Positions 16,973 through 25,448 of a stretch of DNA of 64,000 nt are shown piece by piece. Within the stretch, counting starts at the first letter, position 1, and every line of letters starts with the position of its first letter. The stretch spans positions 292,992 to 356,991 of the forward strand of contig NZ_JBBMER010000004.1 in the NCBI RefSeq assembly GCF_040096455.1, given 5' to 3'. The position numbers and the translations under genes are program-made. Below the pieces are notes generated by a model. That model saw only the letters and a program-made list of their open reading frames with translations, did no database searches and had not been told where the DNA came from. Source of the DNA: Lachnospira rogosae. GTDB taxonomy: Bacteria; Bacillota; Clostridia; Lachnospirales; Lachnospiraceae.

Positions 16973-18832
16973 ATGGATAAGAGCAGACTGTATAGGGGTA
17001 TTAACAATTTAAGAAATACAATTACATTAGAACACTGCGTCATAAGATTTATTATGGCGTGGTGTTTTGTTAGTTTAGTTGAGAGTTTTATAATGAATAG
17101 CAGAAGGTATATGATAAACAGCCTGTCATACGTTAAAAATGTTGATATGGTTTCAGTTATTATATGCTCGCTGGTATTAACAATAGTATTATATGCCATA
17201 TTTGAAAAGCTTCAGGATAATAACAGGCTTAAAGCCTGTATTCTTGAGGGAACTTTATTAACAGGAGTTGTATTGGTATATGCCTGCGTGTGTGTATATG
17301 AATATAATGATGTGTATTTTGTGGCTGGAATGACACTTGTTGTACTGGCGGCAGCTGTATATTCATATAGTTATGTGCACAAGATTTACAAGGGATATAT
17401 TAGTGACAGCACCACTTATAATGCGGATATAAAAGATATAAGTAAAAGAATGTATATCACAGGTGTTGCGATAGTTGCAGGTGTTATTACAGCATTTATA
17501 AGTATATGCATGGTGTTCCGTTATCTGTCATTTGGCTCACCTAATTTTGATATGGGACTTTTTTCGCAGATGTTTCACTATATGAAGACGACGGGCAGAA
17601 TGTTAAATACAAGTGAGAGAGATCATCTTATGTCACATATGTGTGTGCATATATCACCAATGTTTTATACGATACTGCCATTTTATATGCTTGTATCATC
17701 ACCGGTGACGCTTGAGGTTATGCAGGCAGTAGTCATTGCAATAGCAGTAATTCCACTTTGCAGGCTTGCTGAGTACAAAGGAATGTCAAGACGGGCTGCG
17801 TTAATAATATGTATAATATACTGTTTTTATCCGGTTATAAGCGGCGGATGCTTTTATGATATACACGAGAATATGTTTCTTCCAGTGCTTATATTTACAT
17901 TTCTGCTATATATGGAAAAAGATAATATGACAGGAATATTAATATCTGCAATACTTATATGCCTTGTAAAGGAAGATGCACCGGTATTTCTTATGTTCAT
18001 GGCCCTTTATATGATAATAGGAAAGAGAATGTATAAAAAAGGATTTATTATACTGATATTATCCATAGTGTATTTTGTCATTGCCTGCAAGATAATTGAG
18101 ATAATAGGAACGGGCATAATCTCTGACAGATTTAATAATATGATTGCGGAAGGTAATGGTAATATAACAGGAATAATAAAGACGGTTATTAATAATCCAG
18201 CGTATATAATTACGCAGATTATGGATAAAAGTAAGATTGCTTATATATTAAAGACACTTGGTGTTCTTTTGTTCATACCATTATGTACAAGAAAGTGGAG
18301 CAGATTTATTCTTCTTGGACCTTATATAATGTTTAATCTTATGTCCGATTATGAATATTTCCATAGCATATATTTTCACTATTCATTTGGTTCAGGTGCA
18401 CTTCTTATATATCTTTTAATTATTAATATATGCGATATGGATGTGAGGAAGAAAATGTTAATGCTTCGTATGACAGCTATGGCAGTTGTTATATTTTTTA
18501 TGGCATTCAATGTATCAAGGCTTGATAATGCGTTTAATTATGTGGACGAGAATAATAAAAGGGTGATTGATACTATGAATGAAGGGCTTAGTACAATTCC
18601 TGACGATGCAAGTGTTACAGCGACAACATTTTTATGTGCCAGTTTATCAAAGCATAAGATATTGTATGAATTATATTATACCGACAAACAGACAGAGTAT
18701 ATAGCTTTGGACTTAAGATACAGCGATACTTATTACAATGTCAGCAGTTACCTGAATTCATCACAGTATGAAACTGTATATTATGCAGAAAATGTAATCG
18801 CAGTATTCAAAAATAGAGCAACAGGCAATTGA
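16973..18832 (+). CDS. DUF2079 multi-spanning membrane protein
   Basis: The 619 residues have about a dozen hydrophobic helices and the DUF2079 signatures: SFGSPNFDMGLFSQMFHYM, HMCVHISPMFYTILPFY, FYDIHENMFLPVL and CLVKEDAP. The fold resembles GT-C glycosyltransferases (conserved acidic D/E in the first loop, KEDA motif), so a lipid-linked sugar transferase role is possible but unproven. It starts 19 bp after the ROK gene with GAGGCGAG. The promoter of the next gene overlaps its stop codon. Confidence 0.8.
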   Translation: MDKSRLYRGINNLRNTITLEHCVIRFIMAWCFVSLVESFIMNSRRYMINSLSYVKNVDMVSVIICSLVLTIVLYAIFEKLQDNNRLKACILEGTLLTGVVLVYACVCVYEYNDVYFVAGMTLVVLAAAVYSYSYVHKIYKGYISDSTTYNADIKDISKRMYITGVAIVAGVITAFISICMVFRYLSFGSPNFDMGLFSQMFHYMKTTGRMLNTSERDHLMSHMCVHISPMFYTILPFYMLVSSPVTLEVMQAVVIAIAVIPLCRLAEYKGMSRRAALIICIIYCFYPVISGGCFYDIHENMFLPVLIFTFLLYMEKDNMTGILISAILICLVKEDAPVFLMFMALYMIIGKRMYKKGFIILILSIVYFVIACKIIEIIGTGIISDRFNNMIAEGNGNITGIIKTVINNPAYIITQIMDKSKIAYILKTLGVLLFIPLCTRKWSRFILLGPYIMFNLMSDYEYFHSIYFHYSFGSGALLIYLLIINICDMDVRKKMLMLRMTAMAVVIFFMAFNVSRLDNAFNYVDENNKRVIDTMNEGLSTIPDDASVTATTFLCASLSKHKILYELYYTDKQTEYIALDLRYSDTYYNVSSYLNSSQYETVYYAENVIAVFKNRATGN

Positions 18833-18856
18833 TTAAATTGTCAGATTTGTTATAAT
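18829..18856 (+). promoter_or_regulatory. Promoter of the aminotransferase gene
   Basis: TTGATT at 18829-18834 overlaps the upstream stop codon. TATAAT at 18851-18856 follows after 16 bp. It is 38 bp before the ATG at 18894. Confidence 0.6.
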
Positions 18857-18893
18857 ACATCTATATAATTATGTGAATTGGAGGACAAGTAAG

Positions 18894-20081
18894 ATGATAG
18901 CAGAATCAATGAAAGCACTTGTTAAAGGAAGCTCAGTTATCAGAGCGATGTTCGAGGAAGGTAACAGGCTTGCTAAGATATATGGAGCAGAAAATGTATA
19001 TGACTTTTCATTAGGTAATCCTAATGTGCCGGCTCCGGATGAAGTTAATGAGGCAATCAAGAATATAGTTGATGAGGAAGAGTCAGTTGTCCTTCACGGA
19101 TATATGAGCAATTCAGGCTTTGAAGATGTAAGAGAAGCGATTGCACAGTCACTTAATAAGAGATTTGATACACATTTTAATTACACTAATATTGTTATGA
19201 CAGTTGGTGCGGCAGGTGGTCTTAATACAATACTTAAGACAATTATCAATCCTGGTGATGAGGTGCTTACATTTGCACCATTCTTTGGAGAATATAGGAA
19301 TTATGTAAGTAATTTTGGTGGAAAGCTTGTTGCAGTATCTCCAGATACAGCTACTTTCCAGCCAAAGTTTGATGAATTTGAGAAGCTTATTAACAAGAAT
19401 ACCAAGGCTGTAATTGTCAACAATCCTAACAACCCAACAGGAGTTGTGTATTCAGAAGATACAATAAAGAAGTTAGCTAAGATTATGGAAGACAAGCAGA
19501 AAGAATTAGGCATAGAGATATTCCTTATAGCTGATGAGCCATACAGAGAACTTGCTTATGATGGAGTAGAAGTTCCATATCTTACTAAATATTACAATAA
19601 TACTATAGTTGGATATTCATACAGCAAGTCATTATCACTTCCAGGTGAGCGTATCGGATATCTTGTGATTCCAGATGAAGCAGCAGATTCAGATGATATG
19701 AAGTCAGCCGCTTCTGTAGCAACAAGAATATTAGGATTTGTTAATGCACCATCATTACAGCAGAAGGTCATTGCCAGATGTCTTGATGCCAAGGTTAATA
19801 TCGAAGCTTATGATAAGAACAGAAAAGCACTTTACGAAGGGCTTACAAAGCTTGGTTTTGAATGTATTAAGCCAGAAGGAGCGTTTTATCTCTTTGTCAA
19901 ATCACCAACAGAAGATGAGAATATTTTCTGTGATACAGCTAAGAAGCACAATATACTTATTGTTCCTGGTTCATCATTTGGCTGTGCTGGTTTTGTAAGG
20001 ATGGCTTACTGCGTATCATACGATACAATAATTAATTCACTCCCACATTTTGCAGAAGTTGCTAAAGAGATGGGTTTATAA
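18894..20081 (+). CDS. Class I/II PLP-dependent aminotransferase
   Basis: A fold-type I aminotransferase of 395 residues, close to the aspartate/aromatic aminotransferase group. It shows FSLGNPNVPAP near the start, NNPNNPTGVVY (substrate/PLP site), IADEPYRELAYDG (Asp binding the pyridine ring), and YSYSKSLSLPGERIGY, whose lysine should form the PLP aldimine. GGAGG at 18880-18884 supports ATG 18894 rather than ATG 18873. The amino-acid substrate cannot be fixed. A HisC-type aminotransferase follows 41 bp later. Confidence 0.88.
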   Translation: MIAESMKALVKGSSVIRAMFEEGNRLAKIYGAENVYDFSLGNPNVPAPDEVNEAIKNIVDEEESVVLHGYMSNSGFEDVREAIAQSLNKRFDTHFNYTNIVMTVGAAGGLNTILKTIINPGDEVLTFAPFFGEYRNYVSNFGGKLVAVSPDTATFQPKFDEFEKLINKNTKAVIVNNPNNPTGVVYSEDTIKKLAKIMEDKQKELGIEIFLIADEPYRELAYDGVEVPYLTKYYNNTIVGYSYSKSLSLPGERIGYLVIPDEAADSDDMKSAASVATRILGFVNAPSLQQKVIARCLDAKVNIEAYDKNRKALYEGLTKLGFECIKPEGAFYLFVKSPTEDENIFCDTAKKHNILIVPGSSFGCAGFVRMAYCVSYDTIINSLPHFAEVAKEMGL

Positions 20082-20122
20082 AATCAATATGCGAAAAATG
20101 TACGCGGAAATGAGGATTATTA

Positions 20123-21178
20123 ATGAAAGCTTGGGAGAGTAATATAAGAAAGGTTGAACCTTATGTTCCGGGCGAACAGCCTAAGGTTCAGGATGTTATT
20201 AAACTTAATACTAATGAGAATCCATATGGACCATCAGAAAATGTCAGAAAAGCAATGGAAGCAATAGATATAGACCGTTGCAGATTATATCCGGATCCTG
20301 ATGTGACTAAGCTTGTTAAGAGCATTGCAGATTATTATGGAATGGATAATAATCAGGTATTTGTCGGTGTGGGCTCAGATGATGTGTTATCAATGTGTTT
20401 CCTTACATTTTTTAATGGAAAGAAGCCGGTATTATTCCCGGATATTACATATTCTTTTTATAGTGTATGGGCTGATCTGTACCGTATACCATATGAGAAG
20501 CAGAAGCTTGATGATAATATGAAGATTGTTCCAGAAGACTATTATAAAGAAAATGGCGGTGTAATCTTCCCTAATCCTAATGCTCCAACAGGTCTTTTAA
20601 TGGATCTTGACAGTGTAAGGGATATTATTGAACATAATAAAGATGTTGTAGTTATAGTTGATGAAGCATATATTGATTTTGGAGGAGTATCAGCTAAGGA
20701 TTTAGTGAATGAATATGATAATGTACTTGTTGTACAGACATTTTCTAAGTCACGTTCTATGGCGGGTATGAGAATTGGATATGCGTTTGGTTCAAAAGAA
20801 CTTATAAAGGCACTTAATGATGTGAAATTCTCATTTAATTCATACACAATGAATATGACATCAATTGATATGGGTGTTGCTTCAATCAATGATAAGAAGT
20901 ATTTTGAGGAATGTGTTGAAAGAATAACAGCTACAAGAGAAAGAACTAAGGAAGAACTTACAAAGCTTGGATTTACGTTCCCAGACTCTAAGGCTAACTT
21001 TATATTTGCTACACATAAGAGTGTTCCAGCTAAAGAAATATTTGAAAAGCTTAAGGATTTGAATATATTTGTAAGATATTTTGCACAGCCAGGAATTGAT
21101 AATTATTTAAGAATTACAATAGGTACAGATGAGCAGATGGATAAGCTTATAAGTGCTTTATCTGAGATTGTTGGTTAG
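20123..21178 (+). CDS. hisC: Histidinol-phosphate aminotransferase family protein
   Basis: The 351 residues are typical of HisC: IKLNTNENPYGPS, RLYPDPD, VGVGSDDVL, PNPNAPTG, VDEAYIDFGG, and the PLP lysine in QTFSKSRSMAGMRIGYAFG. HisC converts imidazole acetol phosphate to L-histidinol phosphate with glutamate. No other his gene is near, and HisC-like proteins also act on aromatic amino acids, so its physiological substrate is open. The ribosome site is ATGAGG. The following gene starts 10 bp after its stop. Confidence 0.85.
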   Translation: MKAWESNIRKVEPYVPGEQPKVQDVIKLNTNENPYGPSENVRKAMEAIDIDRCRLYPDPDVTKLVKSIADYYGMDNNQVFVGVGSDDVLSMCFLTFFNGKKPVLFPDITYSFYSVWADLYRIPYEKQKLDDNMKIVPEDYYKENGGVIFPNPNAPTGLLMDLDSVRDIIEHNKDVVVIVDEAYIDFGGVSAKDLVNEYDNVLVVQTFSKSRSMAGMRIGYAFGSKELIKALNDVKFSFNSYTMNMTSIDMGVASINDKKYFEECVERITATRERTKEELTKLGFTFPDSKANFIFATHKSVPAKEIFEKLKDLNIFVRYFAQPGIDNYLRITIGTDEQMDKLISALSEIVG

Positions 21179-21188
21179 AGGAGACTTT

Positions 21189-21827
21189 ATGGCAGTACCA
21201 TTTGAGAATAGAAACTTCCATAAGGAAATGCTAAAGCTTGCAGGACAGCTTCAAAAAGAAGGAAAAGTACCAAGATTATTATTACATAGCTGTTGTGCAC
21301 CTTGCAGTAGTAACTGTATTGAAGTTCTATCGAAGTATTTTATGGTTACAGTATTTTATTATAATCCGAATATATCAAGTGATGAGGAATATAAGAAAAG
21401 AGTTGCAGAGCAGATAAGATTTATAAAAGAATTTGATACCCCTAACAAAGTTGAATTCATCGAGGGTGATTACGAACCGGATGTATTCTTTAAGGAAGTT
21501 AAGGGTCTTGAGAAAGAGCCAGAAGGCGGTAAGCGTTGTTTTAAATGTTATGAATTAAGATTAAGAAAGACAGCAGAACTTGCCAAGGCAGAGGCGTATG
21601 ATTATTTTACAACAACTCTTACAATCAGCCCATTAAAGAACAGTGTAAAGCTTAATGAGACAGGCTTAAAGCTTCAGGAAGAATATGGTGTTAATTACCT
21701 GCTTTCGGATTTTAAGAAGCAGGAAGGTTATAAGAGGTCTATTGAGCTGTCAAAGGAATATGGATTATACAGACAGAATTACTGCGGCTGTGTATATTCA
21801 AGACAGCAGATATTAATGAGCAAATAA
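21189..21827 (+). CDS. queH: Epoxyqueuosine reductase QueH
   Basis: QueH performs the last step of queuosine synthesis in tRNA, reducing epoxyqueuosine with an iron-sulfur cluster. The 213 residues carry HSCCAPCSSNC at the N terminus, FYYNPNISS, EGDYEPDVF, RCFKCYELRL, FTTTLTISPLKN, DFKKQEGYKRSIELSKEYGLYRQNYCGC: the cysteine pattern and ending are characteristic of QueH (formerly DUF208). GAGGAG at 21178-21183 supports ATG 21189; the earlier in-frame start at 21153 lies inside the upstream gene. It is probably cotranscribed with the two aminotransferases, with no obvious metabolic link. Confidence 0.93.
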   Translation: MAVPFENRNFHKEMLKLAGQLQKEGKVPRLLLHSCCAPCSSNCIEVLSKYFMVTVFYYNPNISSDEEYKKRVAEQIRFIKEFDTPNKVEFIEGDYEPDVFFKEVKGLEKEPEGGKRCFKCYELRLRKTAELAKAEAYDYFTTTLTISPLKNSVKLNETGLKLQEEYGVNYLLSDFKKQEGYKRSIELSKEYGLYRQNYCGCVYSRQQILMSK

Positions 21828-21841
21828 ATATATGCACAGTC

Positions 21842-21866
21842 AGGTGGTGCCACAGTGGCAACACCT
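21842..21866 (+). promoter_or_regulatory. 25-bp inverted repeat downstream of queH
   Basis: AGGTGGTGCCAC (21842-21853) and GTGGCAACACCT (21855-21866) are inverted repeats matching at 11 of 12 positions around a single A. No U-run follows, so it may be a protein-binding site serving the promoter 28 bp downstream rather than a terminator. Confidence 0.45.
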
Positions 21867-21893
21867 ATAATTAGTGACGAAGGGTTATATATT

Positions 21894-21922
21894 TTGACAC
21901 CGGTGTCATATTATAGTATGTT
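21894..21922 (+). promoter_or_regulatory. Promoter with palindromic operator upstream of the LiaF-like gene
   Basis: A consensus TTGACA at 21894-21899 and TATGTT at 21917-21922 are 17 bp apart. A perfect 12-bp palindrome, GACACCGGTGTC, occupies 21896-21907 and overlaps the -35 box, where a bound repressor would exclude RNA polymerase. Confidence 0.55.
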
Positions 21923-21960
21923 ATCATTAACCAGACAGAGTATAATAAGGAGGAATAATT

Positions 21961-22656
21961 ATGGCTAAGAAGAAATCAGGCATTGTTAAGGCAGCAGTAG
22001 GTATTGGTGCGGTAGTAGTTGCTGGTAAAGTTGCATACGAGAAGTATAAGACAACTAAGAGCCGTTATACAAAGGAAGAACAGGATAGTGCAGATCTTGA
22101 GGTCCGCAAATATAATGCAATATGTGAGAAGAAGGTTGTTGAAGTAGAAGACGAGGAATTTGTTGGCTGTGAGATAAAGTCAGTAGCTTCTAATACAACT
22201 CTTGACCTTGGTCTTGCTGTATTTGAAAAAGATGTATACATTAATTTTGAAAGTGTATGCAGTAATGTCACAATCATTCTTCCAGAGGGTGTTAATGTGG
22301 CGTGTGACATAGAAAAGAGAATAGCAGGTGTTCATAATCTTGTAGAAAATGTTGATGAAGAAGGAATTCATACAGTATATGTAATTGGAAAAGCAACATT
22401 AAGCAAGGTTGATATTATTCCTGTTAATTTTTATGTGGACGACGATGATGTAGAAGATATATTAGCAGAAGATGATTTTGATGAAGAAGAAGCATTTCCA
22501 GAGTCAGGAGATGTAGACGTAAAAGTTATTAACAAGAGCGAGAAAGAGGCTGTGTCAGAAGAAACAGTTAAGTCAGAAGACGGCTTTAAGCCTGCAGATA
22601 ACGCTGATACTACTGAGGACAACACAGAAACTATTAATCTTGAAGAAGTTAAGTAG
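21961..22656 (+). CDS. LiaF C-terminal-like envelope protein with acidic tail
   Basis: The 231 residues start with a basic, weakly hydrophobic segment (KSGIVKAAVGIGAVVVAGKVAYEKYK). Residues 70-150 resemble the beta-helical C-terminal domain of LiaF/VraT-type proteins (AVFEKDVYINFESVCSNVTIILPEGVNV). The last 80 residues are strongly acidic and disordered. LiaF-type proteins modulate cell-envelope stress signalling, but no LiaRS-like pair is encoded nearby, so function is unknown. AAGGAGG precedes the ATG. A palindrome-containing promoter lies upstream. Confidence 0.6.
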   Translation: MAKKKSGIVKAAVGIGAVVVAGKVAYEKYKTTKSRYTKEEQDSADLEVRKYNAICEKKVVEVEDEEFVGCEIKSVASNTTLDLGLAVFEKDVYINFESVCSNVTIILPEGVNVACDIEKRIAGVHNLVENVDEEGIHTVYVIGKATLSKVDIIPVNFYVDDDDVEDILAEDDFDEEEAFPESGDVDVKVINKSEKEAVSEETVKSEDGFKPADNADTTEDNTETINLEEVK

Positions 22657-22670
22657 TCAGGATAAAGCGT

Positions 22671-23351
22671 ATGAAGTTCAGGGATAAAATGATTGAATAT
22701 TTTGATAATATTCCAGAAGGTACGGTTGTAGTTGCTAATGCAATGTATGAACAGGGATTTACCAGGATGAGCCACGATGCTTTTTTCAGGTCTATAGAAA
22801 GACTGTGCGAGGATGGTTACATTTTAAGAGCTGGAAAAGGAATGTATATTAAGACATCTGATGGTGATAAGAACATAGAAGAATTACTGCTTAATTATTT
22901 CTTTGGAGATAATAACGACAGTGGAATGTTTATAGGCTACAGGCTGTATAACAAGTATATGATATCATCTTACAAGGGCGATAAGATAGAGCTGTATTCA
23001 ACTGTGATAAGAACAAGAACCTGTGAGCTTGGCAATATAATAGTTAAAAGACCAGAGGTTGATCTGGATTTTGAGAATTCCAAAGTGCTTGAGGCTTTGG
23101 AGATTTTGCAGAATTATCATAATATCGAGAATTTAGATAAGCTGAAGTTTGCAAGGTATGCCAAGCAGTTTGCAGGCAGCTATAATGATGAGGCGGCTGT
23201 AAATGTGCTTTTACATATGAAATATAAGAAAAGCACGATAGCTTTTATGAAGAAGATACTTGATATGTATAAGACACAGAATAGTTTACAGCAGTTTTTA
23301 AGCTACGCTTCAGATTATAAAATTCCGGCTGTCCAGAGGATAGCAAGATAA
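22671..23351 (+). CDS. DUF6088 / AbiEi-antitoxin-like winged-helix protein
   Basis: The 226 residues begin with a winged-helix-like domain (MKFRDKMIEYFDNIPEGTVVVANAMYEQGF...AFFRSIERLCEDGYILRAGKGMYI), then a beta-rich domain (GYRLYNKYMISSY....TVIRTRTCELGNIIVKRP). That arrangement is typical of DUF6088 and AbiEi-type antitoxin/regulator proteins. No nucleotidyltransferase toxin (AbiEii) is adjacent, so it may be solitary. It lies 14 bp after the LiaF-like gene and is probably cotranscribed. Confidence 0.6.
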   Translation: MKFRDKMIEYFDNIPEGTVVVANAMYEQGFTRMSHDAFFRSIERLCEDGYILRAGKGMYIKTSDGDKNIEELLLNYFFGDNNDSGMFIGYRLYNKYMISSYKGDKIELYSTVIRTRTCELGNIIVKRPEVDLDFENSKVLEALEILQNYHNIENLDKLKFARYAKQFAGSYNDEAAVNVLLHMKYKKSTIAFMKKILDMYKTQNSLQQFLSYASDYKIPAVQRIAR

Positions 23352-23375
23352 ATGTATGAATAAAAATACAAAAAA

Positions 23376-23397
23376 ACGCTTTACAACAGTAAAGCGT
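23376..23397 (-). terminator. Hairpin with A-tract upstream
   Basis: ACGCTTTAC (23376-23384) pairs perfectly with GTAAAGCGT (23389-23397). The homopolymer run (AAAAAA) is on the left, so a U-run follows only on the minus-strand transcript, although the gene ending just before it is on the plus strand. It may act weakly on the plus strand or stop antisense transcription. Confidence 0.35.
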
Positions 23398-23430
23398 ATG
23401 TATATAATAACGCTTGAACAATAATAAAAA

Positions 23431-23587
23431 AGCAGAGTAGGAATATGTGCGTTAAGTGCCATTTGGACAGGGAGTTGCCATTTGGACGAAAAGTTTTCTT
23501 GCGATACATAATCCGCATCCCGCTGCTACATACTACGGCGAATAACCTCCTATGTAGAGCGAAGATTACTGCAAAGGAGGTTTTTTT
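23431..23587 (+). promoter_or_regulatory. Tetrahydrofolate (THF) riboswitch and expression platform
   Basis: The aptamer (about 23431-23527) shows the conserved THF-riboswitch elements GAGTAGG, GCGTTAAGTGCC, GGGAGTTGCC, CGAAAAG, GCGATACATAATCCGCATCC, closed by AGCAG/CTGCT. The platform holds CCTCC (about 23546-23550), which can pair with the GGAGG ribosome site at 23576-23580. The competing CTACATA (23526-23532)/TATGTAG (23551-23557) helix shares bases with the aptamer's closing stem. The sequestering stem also ends in seven T. THF binding should therefore hide the folT ribosome site, stop transcription, or both. Confidence 0.88.
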
Positions 23588-24202
23588 ATGTCAATTTTAT
23601 TAAGAAATTTTGCATTTTCTGCAAAAGAATTCAAGAGCATTAAGTCAATAGTTGCCGCGGCATTATTGATAGCTCTGCACACAGTATTAGCTGTGTTTGT
23701 ATCAATTCAGGTAACACCAACACTTAGAATTTCAGTATCCTTTCTTGCCAACTGTGCAATAGGATATATGTTTGGTCCAGTTATGGGCTTTGTGTGTGGT
23801 GGACTTGGAGATTTGATTCAGTTTGTTATTAAGCCTACAGGTGCATATTTTCCTGGCTGGACAATAAGTGCGGCATTAGCTGGATTTATATATGGTCTGT
23901 TCTTTTATGGCTGTAATATGAAGGTAGCTGAAAAGTATGATGAACAGGGTCAGAAGAAAGGTATATTAAGGATTATAGACTTTAAGTTCCTTTTAAGATG
24001 TGCAGCGGCACTTACAATTGATACATTACTTGTAAATGTATTACTTGGAACTTACTGGTGCAGTATAATGTATGGAAAGGGCTTCGCATTTTACTTATCA
24101 ATACGTTTTGCTAAGAATATGATACAGCTTCCAATTAACATTATACTGACATATTATGTATTAGGATTTATTAAATACATTAATAATAAAATTTATGAAT
24201 AA
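23588..24202 (+). CDS. folT: Folate ECF transporter substrate-binding protein FolT
   Basis: The S component of an energy-coupling factor transporter, importing folates together with a shared EcfA-EcfA'-T module that is not in this window. The 204 residues have about five or six helices and FolT features: ALLIALHTVLAVF, QVTPTLRISVSFLANCAIGYMFGPVMGFVCGGLGDLIQF and KPTGAYFPGWTISAALAGFIYG. The THF riboswitch directly upstream confirms the substrate class and gives feedback control. Start ATG 23588 is 7 bp from GGAGG. Confidence 0.92.
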   Translation: MSILLRNFAFSAKEFKSIKSIVAAALLIALHTVLAVFVSIQVTPTLRISVSFLANCAIGYMFGPVMGFVCGGLGDLIQFVIKPTGAYFPGWTISAALAGFIYGLFFYGCNMKVAEKYDEQGQKKGILRIIDFKFLLRCAAALTIDTLLVNVLLGTYWCSIMYGKGFAFYLSIRFAKNMIQLPINIILTYYVLGFIKYINNKIYE

Positions 24203-24261
24203 AAATATGTTGATAAAAGAATATTAATGGACAGTACATCAGCACGGAAAGGAAGAAAGTT

Positions 24262-24804
24262 ATGTCAAAGATAATGATAGCATCAGATATTCACGGTTCT
24301 GCATATTATTGCAGATTAATGTTAGACAGATTCAAGGAGGAGAACGCAGAAAGATTAGTTCTTCTTGGAGATATACTCTATCACGGACCAAGAAATGATC
24401 TTCCTAAAGAATATGCTCCCAAAGAAGTTATCGCAATGCTTAATCCCCTGCGCAATAAGATAATATGTGTAAGAGGTAATTGTGATACAGAGGTAGATCA
24501 GATGGTGCTTGATTTTAATGTGTTATGTGAACAGGCATATGTTAATTTTAATGGCCGTTCAATAGTATTAGCACACGGACACAAGCTTGATGAAAAGAAT
24601 ATTCCGGCGTTAAATGATGGCGATATCCTTTTATGCGGACATACACACGTTCCAAAGTGTGAAAAGAGAGATGGATATATATATATGAACCCAGGTTCAG
24701 TATCTATCCCTAAGGAGAACTCAGCTCACAGCTATATGATACTTGATGATAAGTTCTACTGGAAAGACCTTGATGGTAATGTATATATGGAACAGAAATA
24801 TTAA
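24262..24804 (+). CDS. YfcE-like metallophosphodiesterase
   Basis: The 180 residues carry the calcineurin-like metal motifs in order: ASDIHGS, GDILYHGP, GNCDTEVD, LAHGHKL, GHTHVP and NPGSVSIPK. These match the MJ0936/YfcE phosphodiesterase group, which uses Mn or other divalent metals on small phosphodiesters; the natural substrate is unknown. It is cytoplasmic, with GGAAAGGAAG before ATG 24262. It lies 60 bp after folT on the same strand. Confidence 0.9.
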   Translation: MSKIMIASDIHGSAYYCRLMLDRFKEENAERLVLLGDILYHGPRNDLPKEYAPKEVIAMLNPLRNKIICVRGNCDTEVDQMVLDFNVLCEQAYVNFNGRSIVLAHGHKLDEKNIPALNDGDILLCGHTHVPKCEKRDGYIYMNPGSVSIPKENSAHSYMILDDKFYWKDLDGNVYMEQKY

Positions 24805-24917
24805 ACTATAACAGCCTTTTAATAATTCTTTATATATTTTTAATTGCTTTTGCAAAAGTATATGATAGAGTATTATTTGATGATAATTATTGAGAAATGT
24901 GAAAGGCTGGATTGTTT

Positions 24918-25322
24918 ATGAATGGTTTCAAGGATAAATTTGCAAGATTTATGTATGGAAGATATGGCATGGATCAATTGTCAAGAAATTTATCTTTAAT
25001 ATGTCTTGTGTTACTGGTTATAACAATGTTTAGCAGAAGCAATGTATTATATGCCATAGCACTTGCAGGAATAATATATACATATTTTAGGGTATTTTCG
25101 CGTAATATATCTAAAAGAAGCAAAGAGAATGAGAAATACCTGTCTTTCCATTATAAAGTAGTGGGAAAGATTAACAGAATTAAATATATAATTAAAGACA
25201 ATAAGACACATAAGATATTTAAGTGTCCAAGTTGTTCACAGAAGATAAGGGTGCCTAGAGGAAAAGGCAGGATAAGTATTAAATGTCCAAAGTGCAGAAT
25301 AGAATTTATTAAGAAGACCTGA
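24918..25322 (+). CDS. Membrane protein with C-terminal zinc ribbon
   Basis: The 134 residues have two close hydrophobic helices (about residues 24-36 and 40-55), a basic stretch, and a C-terminal zinc ribbon with paired CxxC knuckles (FKCPSCSQKIRVP...IKCPKC). The opening MNGFKDKFARFMYGRYGMDQLSRNL is shared by many clostridial zinc-ribbon membrane proteins. ATG 24918 is used; TTG 24912, two codons upstream, is also possible with AAAGG. Function unknown. A terminator follows. Confidence 0.7.
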   Translation: MNGFKDKFARFMYGRYGMDQLSRNLSLICLVLLVITMFSRSNVLYAIALAGIIYTYFRVFSRNISKRSKENEKYLSFHYKVVGKINRIKYIIKDNKTHKIFKCPSCSQKIRVPRGKGRISIKCPKCRIEFIKKT

Positions 25323-25358
25323 TTTAAAGTGTAAAGACTTGAATCAGGTCTTTACTTA
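25314..25358 (+). terminator. Rho-independent terminator
   Basis: AAGACCTGATT (25314-25324, overlapping the stop codon) pairs perfectly with AATCAGGTCTT (25342-25352), followed by a short T-rich tail. Confidence 0.7.
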
Positions 25359-25448
25359 TATTATGGTGAATATAATTAATGGAATATAGTGAAAGAATTG
25401 CCAGCGGCATTATTGTAGAAGAAAAATGGCAATTATTTATCTATTGTA

